This document shows, one piece after another, positions 1-5,153 of a stretch of DNA of 5,153 nt. The stretch is from Promethearchaeota archaeon (GTDB lineage Archaea > Asgardarchaeota > Lokiarchaeia > Sigynarchaeales > MK-D1). The stretch covers positions 1 through 5,153 of the forward strand of contig JAEOTN010000130.1 of NCBI GenBank assembly GCA_016839865.1, in the 5' to 3' direction. Numbering within the stretch: the stretch's first letter is position 1; each line of letters starts with the position of its first letter. The translations under genes were made by a program, and so were the position numbers. The notes under the pieces are model-generated. The model saw only the letters and a list, made by a program, of their open reading frames with translations, was not told the origin of the DNA and ran no database searches.

Positions 1-668
1 AAGGATTAGCGATTCTCCGCATAATCCCTGGAGCCTTATCTATGTTGTTTCTGGCGATGATTTTAAACATGTTACTTCAGCCTACGAATGTTTTATTCCC
101 AAACTATGTTCTTGTGGAACTTTCAAAAGAAGAACTAATCCTTGGTTATGTTTCGGCAGCATTTCCCGTAGGAATATTAGTGGGATCTCTTATCACATCA
201 TTCAAAAAGAAGTGGAAGAACCAAGCAAAATGGATTCTTGGTGGATTACTTTTGATATCTATTAGTTACAGTTTATTAGTACTACCGAAAATACTTCCGG
301 ATTCATACTTTTTCTTGATTTATGTTTTAAGTTTTCTCATGGCATTATTCCTTCCAATTGTGAATGTGATACTTATCACAATAATGCAAAAGATTATTCC
401 TGTAGATAAATTTGGTAGAATCTCATCGCTAATGATGATATTTTCGAGCATTGCAACCCCTATTGGCATGATCGGCTCAGGTTTTCTTGCGGATGGATTA
501 GCACCTATTTCAGGCCCCATGGGAGGAATAGGATTAACTTTTGTAATCTGCGGGATAGTTATGTTATTAGTAAGTATCTTAACGTACATATTCACTGATT
601 GGCGGAAAATGGGAACTAATGGTCCATCAGATGATGTGGAAGAAAATTTAGAGGAAGAATCCACTTAA
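1..668 (+). CDS. MFS transporter, C-terminal half (5' end outside window)
   Basis: The frame is open from the left edge (first full codon at base 3) to TAA at 666-668, giving 221 visible residues with no start needed inside the window. The visible part holds six hydrophobic segments, the size of the second six-helix bundle of a major facilitator superfamily transporter. A short basic loop (FKKKWKNQAKW) lies between the second and third segments. The motif IIPVDKFGRISSL, then a glycine-rich helix ending in GFLAD, resembles the TM10-TM11 region of EntS/MFS_3-type exporters, where a V-P-x-x-x-x-GR-x-x-S pattern is common. The protein ends in an acidic tail (about 15 residues rich in D and E), probably cytoplasmic. 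It should move a small solute across the cytoplasmic membrane by proton coupling; substrate and direction cannot be read here. The ATG at 42 is internal, because the conserved helix starts before it. MFS membership is likely; subfamily is tentative. Confidence 0.85.
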   Translation, partial: GLAILRIIPGALSMLFLAMILNMLLQPTNVLFPNYVLVELSKEELILGYVSAAFPVGILVGSLITSFKKKWKNQAKWILGGLLLISISYSLLVLPKILPDSYFFLIYVLSFLMALFLPIVNVILITIMQKIIPVDKFGRISSLMMIFSSIATPIGMIGSGFLADGLAPISGPMGGIGLTFVICGIVMLLVSILTYIFTDWRKMGTNGPSDDVEENLEEEST

Positions 669-680
669 CTTTTTTTTACT
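669..680 (+). terminator. T-run terminator after the MFS gene
   Basis: Eight consecutive T bases (670-677) begin two bases after the MFS stop codon, with no hairpin before them. Archaeal RNA polymerase can stop at bare U-runs, so this is a plausible factor-independent terminator. It suggests the DM13 gene downstream has its own promoter. The call rests on position and composition only. Confidence 0.45.
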
Positions 681-692
681 TGGTTAATTAAA

Positions 693-704
693 GAATTATT
701 TAAC
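693..704 (+). promoter_or_regulatory. Candidate TATA box for the DM13 gene
   Basis: The 82-base gap before the DM13 start contains GAATTATTTAAC, an AT-rich stretch after a purine run (AAAG) that could act as BRE plus TATA. A start of transcription about 25 bases later would leave a leader of roughly 25 bases. A second AT-rich stretch at 722-735 could instead drive a leaderless transcript. No Shine-Dalgarno sequence precedes the ATG; the bases just upstream are pyrimidine-rich. Choosing between the two boxes is not possible by eye. Confidence 0.25.
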
Positions 705-750
705 ATTTCATAATCCGCTCATTCAATAATTTTTTCTCTTTCTCATAATT

Positions 751-1212
751 ATGAAAAAAGGCGTAATCATTGCAATCTCTATTAGTGCAATATTGGTTAT
801 TGGAGGAGGAATCGCTTTTGGATATTTTCTTTTAAATCCACTCGGTGGAGCAAATGAAGATCTTACTCCCGGAACCATTCAGAAATCGGGTACATTTGTT
901 GAGATAGATGGGAGTCATTACGGGAGTGGCACTGCTAATATCGTTGTAGTTGAGGTGGGAGCAAAAGAACTACAGTTTGTAAATGTCAATATTGCGAATG
1001 GTCCTGACCTTTACGTATATCTGTCGTATAAATCTACATTCTCCGGAACGGGTGATGATACCGGTATTTTTGTTGATTTAGGACTATTGCCATACAACTC
1101 AGGGAATTTCTCAATACCTATCCATTCTAGTACAGATACAAACAACTACAACTCTGTGTTGATTTGGTGTCTCCAGTTTTCGGTTGTATTTACTTACGCT
1201 ACTTTAGCTTAA
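751..1212 (+). CDS. Membrane-anchored DM13 domain protein
   Basis: This 153-residue protein starts with a short basic N-terminus (MKKG) and one hydrophobic helix at about residues 5-28, which acts as an uncleaved anchor or signal sequence. The rest (about 45-152) matches the DM13 domain: GTF at 47-49, the GSGTA turn at 58-62, NGPDLYVYL at 83-91, a DLG-L-P-Y-SG stretch at 109-118, the IP strand at 122-123, and Y-SVLIWC-F-V-F-A ending near the C-terminus. Cys140 in the IWC motif is the family's near-invariant cysteine, proposed to be redox active. The domain should face outside the cell. In animals DM13 accompanies DOMON electron-transfer domains; here it stands alone. It is convergent with the TIM-barrel gene and their ends overlap by 14 bases. 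There is no lipobox cysteine. Family assignment is firm; partner and electron donor are unknown. Confidence 0.87.
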   Translation: MKKGVIIAISISAILVIGGGIAFGYFLLNPLGGANEDLTPGTIQKSGTFVEIDGSHYGSGTANIVVVEVGAKELQFVNVNIANGPDLYVYLSYKSTFSGTGDDTGIFVDLGLLPYNSGNFSIPIHSSTDTNNYNSVLIWCLQFSVVFTYATLA

Positions 1213-2044
1213 ACACTCTTTTTATCTCTGTTATCTCTTTTATGATAGAATTTAAGGCTTCATTGGGAGAAAGACTGAACGACGGAGTTTGATTCAGTAT
1301 GATATTGATATTGGATTTGGAATCAATCTTAGAATTCTCAACAATAGATTTCACAGAATGTGCGTCTTCCACATTTCGGATTTGAATTATGTGTATGTCT
1401 TCTGAGTGAGCTTGAATCCAAGATTGTAGATCATGCTTAGCTAAAACAGGAGATACTTTAATTTTAAGTGATGAACTATTTCGAATACTCTTGAGTATAT
1501 GAAGGTTCAGTTTCATGTTCTCATTTCCATCAGGTACTAATGAAAAAGGTTCGAAAATAAAACCATACAATCCCGCAGTATAGGCAATTGATGAGAGATA
1601 ACTCATCCCATCAATAAGAAACGAAATAAGATAGCCCATAAGCTTGGTATCAGTATGTTCATGGGTAACTAATCCACCGAAATACCCTCCAACAAAGGAT
1701 GAGTTGGTATAGGCTGCAATATCAATTGCTTTTTCATACCATTGAACTGAATTTATCCTGTGTCCAAAATTAGGGTGCAATAGCATGTCGTCCTTGTATT
1801 TTGTCTCACCTGTCCTACAAGATACTAGATTAATTGGGTATATATCCCCCAATTCCAAAATTTCCTGCATGTATTCGGTTTTAGTAGGTTCTCTAAGCAT
1901 AGGATCAAGAAGATCTAGAGATAATTCACATGAATCTAACTCAAATTTAGAATAAATTAACTCCATCCATTGCTTTGGTTGAGTCCATCTTCGAAGTGTA
2001 AATGATGTATTTATCCCAAGTTGAATCTTTACCATCTTATTCAT
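1199..2044 (-). CDS. Divergent xylose-isomerase-like TIM barrel protein (sugar phosphate isomerase/epimerase-like)
   Basis: The opening GINTSFTLRRW, the LDLLDP turn, the LLHPN-HR region followed by W-K-IDIA, the glycine-rich strand VGGYFGG and the GFIFEP strand recall AP-endonuclease-2/xylose-isomerase-like sugar epimerases of the EryH/erythrulose-phosphate type, by memory. With ATG 2044 the product has 281 residues, a normal length for the fold. These enzymes bind a divalent metal through Glu, Asp, His and Glu. Only the first Glu (FEP, residue 165) is clearly present. The LDxGH strand and the last-strand Glu are not seen, so activity is doubtful. The frame extends to an ATG at 2098, but that start would place the TATA element (2076-2085) inside the gene and lie only 24 bases from the SDR ATG. 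ATG 2044 is the first after the expected transcription start; ATG 2035 (MVKIQLGINTSF) fits homologues equally well. The gene is divergent from the SDR and its stop lies inside the DM13 3' end. Fold fairly sure, function unknown. Confidence 0.7.
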   Translation of the reverse strand: MNKMVKIQLGINTSFTLRRWTQPKQWMELIYSKFELDSCELSLDLLDPMLREPTKTEYMQEILELGDIYPINLVSCRTGETKYKDDMLLHPNFGHRINSVQWYEKAIDIAAYTNSSFVGGYFGGLVTHEHTDTKLMGYLISFLIDGMSYLSSIAYTAGLYGFIFEPFSLVPDGNENMKLNLHILKSIRNSSSLKIKVSPVLAKHDLQSWIQAHSEDIHIIQIRNVEDAHSVKSIVENSKIDSKSNINIILNQTPSFSLSPNEALNSIIKEITEIKRVFKLK

Positions 2045-2075
2045 AAATGAGGTATTACCAATTGAAAGAATTTTG

Positions 2076-2085
2076 TATTTTATAA
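2076..2085. promoter_or_regulatory. Symmetric TATA-like element shared by divergent genes
   Basis: TATTTTATAA on the + strand reads TTATAAAATA on the - strand, so each strand offers a good archaeal TATA box. On the + strand its centre is about 42 bases before the SDR ATG (2123). On the - strand it is about 36 bases before ATG 2044 and 45 before ATG 2035. With transcription starting about 25 bases from the box, both genes would have short leaders of roughly 10-20 bases. A second AT-rich stretch at 2097-2103 (AAATTTA) could alternatively drive a leaderless SDR transcript. Confidence 0.45.
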
Positions 2086-2122
2086 CCAGAATCTCCAAAT
2101 TTACTACTGCGTATTGGTTTTT

Positions 2123-2833
2123 ATGCGAATTTTAATCACAGGAGCTAATCGTGGTATCGGATTAGAATATACAAAACAATACCTTTCAAGAGGAGATGAA
2201 GTAGTAGCAACCTATAGGAATCCAAATAATACAGGAGATCTCTTGAAATTGAAAGAAGTACATGGAGATAAGTTGATTTTAGTTAAAATGGATGTCTCAG
2301 ATGTATCCTCAATTAAAAAAGCTCATACCGAAGTAGCCGAGAAAATCACTAGTCTGGATTTGATTATCAATAATGCAGCAATCAATTCAGGTGATGAAAG
2401 TGGGAAAGAATTCAAGTTCGGCGACTTCCACAAGGAAAACATCCTACATGTCTTCAATATAAATATTGTAGGTCCACTTTTAGTGTCGGAACAATTTGTG
2501 GATTTCTTAGAAAAGGGAACTAGGTCAAAAATCATCAATATTTCTTCCGGAATGGGATGCATTGGAGAAAAAATAGGATATTCTTACTACTCTTACTCCA
2601 TAAGCAAAGCTGCAATTAATATGGCATCAAAATTACTCTCAAATGATTTAGCTTCAAGGGGAATTGGGGTGTGGTCATTAGATCCGGGATGGAATCGAAC
2701 TCGAATGGGAGGGCCTAATGCTACAAGTGACCCTAAGGATACAGTTGCTTCAATGCTGAAAGTTATTGATTCTAAATCAATTAAAGATTCAGGAAAATTT
2801 TTGGTTTGGGATGGATCTGAGAGTCCATGGTAA
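2123..2833 (+). CDS. Short-chain dehydrogenase/reductase, C-factor/sniffer-like
   Basis: This 236-residue protein is a complete classical SDR with a Rossmann fold. The cofactor motif TGANRGIG is at residues 6-13, the NNAA strand at 83-86, the structural Asn at about 114, Ser142 in ISSGMG, and the catalytic pair Tyr158 and Lys162 in YSISK. After the active site come DPGWNRTRMGG and the C-terminal SGKF-VWDG-ESPW, the pattern of C-factor/sniffer-type carbonyl reductases. Arg32 just after the second strand suggests a preference for NADP(H), by inference. It should reduce a carbonyl or oxidise an alcohol in the cytoplasm; the substrate is unknown. ATG 2123 is chosen because homologues start directly with the first strand (RILITGA). 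The TTG at 2114 would add only three residues. No Shine-Dalgarno sequence is seen. An aminotransferase gene follows 55 bases downstream on the same strand, so the two are probably co-transcribed. Confidence 0.9.
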   Translation: MRILITGANRGIGLEYTKQYLSRGDEVVATYRNPNNTGDLLKLKEVHGDKLILVKMDVSDVSSIKKAHTEVAEKITSLDLIINNAAINSGDESGKEFKFGDFHKENILHVFNINIVGPLLVSEQFVDFLEKGTRSKIINISSGMGCIGEKIGYSYYSYSISKAAINMASKLLSNDLASRGIGVWSLDPGWNRTRMGGPNATSDPKDTVASMLKVIDSKSIKDSGKFLVWDGSESPW

Positions 2834-2888
2834 TTCGTGAGATCAAAAAAGAAAATCCTAATAAGATCTCATCCATCCAAAATCTTGT

Positions 2889-4271
2889 ATGAAGTTCCCT
2901 TTACTAAAAACCACACCCTTATGGAATGCATTTTCAGACTATGGAAGACAAATTTTCCAACCAAATGGAGTTTTTTACTGGTCTGGTCGTGCGAAAAAAG
3001 AAGCAAATATTATTGGAACTATTGGTGCAATCTTAGGCCCAGAAAATGAATTGGAGCAAGAAGGCACTGAAAACACGATTACATTTTATATCCCCATGAT
3101 AAAAGACTTAATTCGATGTGATCCCCAGAATGTGGTTCCCTATACACCAATTACTGGTAATCCGGAATTACGGAATTTGTGGCAGGAATGGATTATCTTT
3201 AAGGGAAAGAACAGTGCCAATTTACCATCTGGACAAATAGATTTAACGGGGAAATTATCGTTACCTGTAATAATTCCAGGTTTAAGTTTTGGAATCTTCA
3301 CAGGAACTCGGTTATTTATCAACCCAGAAGAGGAATTTATCGCACCTCAAAAGCATTGGGATAATTATGATGCAATAATTGAACGTCAATGTGGAGGGAA
3401 ACTAGCCACTTTCAAAACTTTTACCGAAGAAGGTGCGAAATTAGTTTACAATATTGAAGGAATGAAAGAAAAAATCCTATCATCATTTACAACACAAGGT
3501 AAAGCTGTTGTATTAATGAATTTCCCCAGTAATCCCACAGGATATATGCCAAACACAGATACTATTGAAAAGATGAAGACATCATTAGTTGAATGTGTAA
3601 ATAAACATGGTAAACCAATTGTTGTGATTTGTGATGATGCTTACGAAGGATATGTATACGATGAAACTGCTGCCAATGTTTCTGTTTTCTACGAATTAAC
3701 CAACCTTCATGAATTGATAATACCTATCAAAATTGATGGTGCAACCAAAGAGATGCTTATGTATGGAGGAAGGATGGGGGCATTCACATTGGGATTGCAT
3801 GATAATTGGTTTGAAACTGCTAGGAAGGATGAATTTTGTGTGGAGTTCCAAAATAAAGTTAAAGGTACAATACGCTCTACTATCTCAAATAGTAATACAT
3901 ATGCTCAAAATCTTGTTTTGAATATGCTTCAACAGGGATTTGGGACAGTCATGGAAAGTCGTAAAAAAGTTGTTGATATAATTAAAGAACGGTTTGATTT
4001 AATCAATCGATTACTTTCGGAATCGATGAAAGGAGCTAGGATGGACCCCAATGGAGGAGCATTCTTTATCTTGCTCAACATTGACAAGAAAGTAAAAGCT
4101 TCCGATTTTAATATTCATTTATTGAAAAATTACAAATCAGGCTTTATTCCTTTAGAAGATGAAAAAAATGGTGTAAATGCCCTACGAATTGCATTTAGTT
4201 CAATCCCTGTATCAAAAATACCAAGAGCGGTTGAAAATATAAAGGCAACTTTGAATGATTTGGGATTATAA
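2889..4271 (+). CDS. PLP-dependent aminotransferase class I/II (fold type I)
   Basis: This 460-residue protein has the full set of fold-type-I aminotransferase landmarks: Y-x-P-x-x-G-x-x-ELR at 85-95, the NPTG loop at 215-218, DDAY at 249-252 (Asp249 should bind the PLP ring nitrogen and Tyr252 the ring oxygen), Schiff-base Lys287 in DGATKE, and Arg433 in LRIAFSS for the substrate carboxylate. It is longer than the usual 390-400 residues. The extra length is mostly before the Y-x-P-x-x-G motif, where a segment like QPNGVFYWSGRAKKE resembles a bacterial and archaeal subgroup of uncharacterised class I/II aminotransferases (recalled, not searched). It should transfer an amino group between an amino acid and a 2-oxo acid in the cytoplasm; substrates are not predictable. 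ATG 2889 is the only plausible start, since an in-frame TAA lies at 2862-2864. There is no Shine-Dalgarno sequence. It lies 55 bases after the SDR and probably shares its transcript. Confidence 0.92.
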   Translation: MKFPLLKTTPLWNAFSDYGRQIFQPNGVFYWSGRAKKEANIIGTIGAILGPENELEQEGTENTITFYIPMIKDLIRCDPQNVVPYTPITGNPELRNLWQEWIIFKGKNSANLPSGQIDLTGKLSLPVIIPGLSFGIFTGTRLFINPEEEFIAPQKHWDNYDAIIERQCGGKLATFKTFTEEGAKLVYNIEGMKEKILSSFTTQGKAVVLMNFPSNPTGYMPNTDTIEKMKTSLVECVNKHGKPIVVICDDAYEGYVYDETAANVSVFYELTNLHELIIPIKIDGATKEMLMYGGRMGAFTLGLHDNWFETARKDEFCVEFQNKVKGTIRSTISNSNTYAQNLVLNMLQQGFGTVMESRKKVVDIIKERFDLINRLLSESMKGARMDPNGGAFFILLNIDKKVKASDFNIHLLKNYKSGFIPLEDEKNGVNALRIAFSSIPVSKIPRAVENIKATLNDLGL

Positions 4272-4295
4272 TATATCTCAAAATTGATTTGATAA

Positions 4296-4310
4296 ATCTA
4301 CAATGTAGAT
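4296..4310. repeat. Perfect inverted repeat ATCTAC-AAT-GTAGAT
   Basis: Six-base arms flank a three-base centre, 25 bases after the aminotransferase stop. It could form a small RNA hairpin or be a binding site for a dimeric regulator. The next T-rich tract is more than 40 bases away, so it does not look like a bacterial-type terminator on its own. Confidence 0.5.
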
Positions 4311-4353
4311 CTGGCAAACCACCAACTTAAAAACTTAACGCCTTTTCTATTCA

Positions 4354-4367
4354 TTTTTTTCATTTTT
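4354..4367 (+). terminator. T-rich tract, possible terminator of SDR-aminotransferase unit
   Basis: Seven Ts (4354-4360) and five Ts (4363-4367) are separated only by CA, within a longer pyrimidine-rich region. Such U-tracts can end archaeal transcription. They lie about 85-95 bases after the aminotransferase stop, which would give that transcript a 3' untranslated region containing the inverted repeat. Confidence 0.35.
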
Positions 4368-4421
4368 ATTCCTCATTGTTAAAGGACACTCATAAGGGAA
4401 TATGACTCTTTTCCACTTGAA

Positions 4422-4433
4422 GCAAATAAATAA
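4422..4433 (+). promoter_or_regulatory. Candidate TATA box for the 4448 gene
   Basis: GCAAATAAATAAG is centred about 20 bases before the ATG at 4448, close to the distance expected for a leaderless or near-leaderless archaeal transcript. A GAGG at 4441-4444 is only three bases from the ATG, too near to be a normal ribosome binding site, which also favours leaderless translation. Confidence 0.35.
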
Positions 4434-4447
4434 GAGTTCAGAGGATA

Positions 4448-4978
4448 ATGGAAGTTTTAGCCGTACAATCAGTTTTAGATCAATCAGAAAAATATCAGGT
4501 TTTTGTTGGACATAAGGTAAACAAGTCAATATTTCGAGTTAAAGGAAAAAACATGGTGGAATTTGCCAAAGCTATAAGAGCACTTGATTCTAAATACACC
4601 AAAGTTCATGAGATAGATGGTAAACCTGATTATTCAGAAATCAAAGCTCATCCTTGTTATCCTAATTGTTTTGTAGTAGATCTTGCATGGGATGCGACAG
4701 GATGGAGATTTCCTCCAACTGAAGGAGAGACTGAAGGGAAGCTCCTAATCCCAGTTCCAAGCAAAATATTGCACACAGGACAGTCGTACGATTATTCGAA
4801 TTCAGAAATTGATATCAAACACAAACAAAAACTATATTCTACAGGATATTGTAAGGAACTTTACATAAAAAACAACCGACTTTGGATAACTATCCATTTA
4901 GATACACGAACGAAAGAAGGTCAGCTTGTAGTTCAATCAGAAGTACAAATAGTCGTCCGAGAGGGAGGATTTATTTAA
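4448..4978 (+). CDS. Hypothetical soluble protein, 176 residues
   Basis: I do not recognise this protein. It is complete: it starts at ATG 4448 after an AT-rich box and ends at TAA 4976-4978. It has no signal peptide and no membrane helix, so it is probably cytoplasmic. Composition and pattern suggest a mainly beta protein with one helix near residues 35-48. Notable spots are HPCYPNC at 68-74 (a C-x3-C pair), a third cysteine at 135 in TGYC, the aromatic stretch DLAWDATGWRFPP at 78-90, and a final run of alternating strands (LWITIHLDTRT, LVVQSEVQIVV). Three cysteines with nearby histidines (68, 109, 125) could bind a metal, but no standard zinc motif is present. Codon use looks like its neighbours, so it is probably a real resident gene. 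It appears to be transcribed alone, with a hairpin and T6 after it. Function unknown. Confidence 0.75.
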   Translation: MEVLAVQSVLDQSEKYQVFVGHKVNKSIFRVKGKNMVEFAKAIRALDSKYTKVHEIDGKPDYSEIKAHPCYPNCFVVDLAWDATGWRFPPTEGETEGKLLIPVPSKILHTGQSYDYSNSEIDIKHKQKLYSTGYCKELYIKNNRLWITIHLDTRTKEGQLVVQSEVQIVVREGGFI

Positions 4979-4992
4979 TAAATTCTTTACTT

Positions 4993-5032
4993 TAGATGTT
5001 AAGTTTGTTACATCTATCTACAACCGTTTTTT
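4993..5032 (+). terminator. Hairpin plus T6, terminator-like
   Basis: TAGATGT (4993-4999) pairs with ACATCTA (5010-5016) across a ten-base loop, starting 15 bases after the stop of the 4448 gene. A run of six Ts follows at 5027-5032. The stem is short and AT-rich and the T-run is ten bases away, so the T-run itself may be the active part in an archaeon. Confidence 0.4.
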
Positions 5033-5092
5033 GTGACTATAGTGAAATTTTCTTATTAAGTTCCGGAATTGATACAATTTTACTAGTTTTAT

Positions 5093-5098
5093 GAAGGT
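5093..5098 (+). promoter_or_regulatory. Possible Shine-Dalgarno site before the 5107 gene
   Basis: GAAGGT lies eight bases before the ATG at 5107 and partly matches GGAGGT. It is the only start in this window with a ribosome-binding-like motif at a normal distance. Confidence 0.35.
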
Positions 5099-5106
5099 TA
5101 GATAGA

Positions 5107-5153
5107 ATGGGATTAACACCTGAAGAAGAAAAATTATCAGAAAAATACCAAAT
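5107..5153 (+). CDS. Start of an unidentified gene (3' end outside window)
   Basis: An open frame begins at ATG 5107 and runs off the right edge after 15 complete codons (MGLTPEEEKLSEKYQ). An in-frame TGA at 5092-5094 shows this is the first usable ATG. The visible residues are acidic and predicted helical. The opening MGLTPEEE style occurs at the start of several archaeal proteins, including some DRG-type GTPases, but fifteen residues do not support a family call. The gene follows the terminator-like hairpin of the previous gene, and a GAAGGT motif sits at ribosome-binding distance. Confidence 0.5.
   Translation, partial: MGLTPEEEKLSEKYQ

Larger units (their letters stand above)
4272..4447. 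other. Non-coding gap between aminotransferase and hypothetical gene
   Basis: These 176 bases hold no credible gene. They contain a short perfect inverted repeat (4296-4310), pyrimidine- and T-rich tracts at about 4344-4379 that could end the aminotransferase transcript, and an AT-rich box (4422-4433) just before the next gene. The minus-strand frame crossing this gap runs into the next gene and has no family signature. Confidence 0.6.

Noticed and set aside
320..664. Minus-strand open frame opposite the MFS gene
   Set aside because: It lies wholly inside the transporter, whose own frame has clear membrane helices and an MFS-like motif. The antisense product has low complexity and no family pattern.
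2045..2098. N-terminal extension of the TIM-barrel gene to ATG 2098
   Set aside because: The extra 18 residues precede the natural first strand of the fold, would contain the TATA element, and would leave almost no promoter space before the divergent SDR gene.
2323..2562. Minus-strand open frame inside the SDR gene
   Set aside because: It is antisense to a clearly conserved SDR region with catalytic motifs and shows no features of its own.
2837..3049. Plus-strand 70-residue frame spanning the SDR-aminotransferase gap
   Set aside because: Most of it overlaps the aminotransferase start in another frame. The product is rich in K, R, W and S with no recognisable pattern, and the aminotransferase needs that region.
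3140..3322. Minus-strand open frame inside the aminotransferase
   Set aside because: It is antisense to a conserved enzyme region with no supporting signal.
3733..3921. Plus-strand frame over the PLP-lysine region
   Set aside because: It is a shifted reading of the aminotransferase active-site segment; the enzyme frame is unbroken through here.
4347..4529. Minus-strand 60-residue frame before the 4448 gene
   Set aside because: Its start lies inside the 4448 gene and its end in a T-rich tract. Its composition follows the AT-rich DNA and no family is visible.
5061..5068. Perfect eight-base palindrome TTCCGGAA upstream of the last gene
   Set aside because: It is short, its flanks do not extend the symmetry, and TTCCGG-like words occur several times inside coding regions here, so chance is sufficient.

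Overview
The window is AT-rich chromosomal DNA from a prokaryote, most likely an archaeon. The reasons are indirect. Most starts lack a Shine-Dalgarno sequence, AT-rich TATA-like boxes lie about 20-60 bases upstream of several starts, and genes tend to end in bare T-runs. The protein mix (DM13, a xylose-isomerase-like TIM barrel, a C-factor-like SDR, a long fold-type-I aminotransferase) would fit an Asgard or other mesophilic archaeon. That placement is inference from style and memory, not from a marker gene. I see no rRNA, tRNA, CRISPR array, insertion sequence or phage gene.

Layout, left to right. (1) Bases 1-668, + strand: the C-terminal half of an MFS transporter, cut by the left edge and followed by an eight-T run. 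(2) 751-1212, +: a small membrane-anchored protein with one DM13 domain, a putative surface redox module. (3) About 1199-2044, - strand: a divergent sugar-phosphate isomerase/epimerase-like TIM barrel whose 3' end overlaps the DM13 gene by 14 bases. Most of the family's metal ligands appear to be missing. (4) 2123-2833, +: an intact SDR oxidoreductase of the C-factor/sniffer type, divergent from the TIM-barrel gene. A nearly symmetric TATA-like element sits between the two and could serve both. (5) 2889-4271, +: a PLP-dependent class I/II aminotransferase with all key residues, 55 bases after the SDR and probably co-transcribed with it. (6) 4272-4447: a non-coding gap with a short perfect inverted repeat, T-rich tracts and a likely TATA box. 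(7) 4448-4978, +: an unrecognised soluble 176-residue protein, followed by a hairpin plus T6. (8) 5107 to the right edge: the first 15 codons of another gene.

The genes do not form one obvious pathway. The SDR and aminotransferase form a plausible two-gene unit for small-molecule metabolism (carbonyl reduction and amino transfer), but nothing here fixes the substrates. The items most worth following up are the apparently degenerate TIM barrel, the shared divergent promoter and the unrecognised gene at 4448. I found no convincing evidence of an entirely new multi-gene system.
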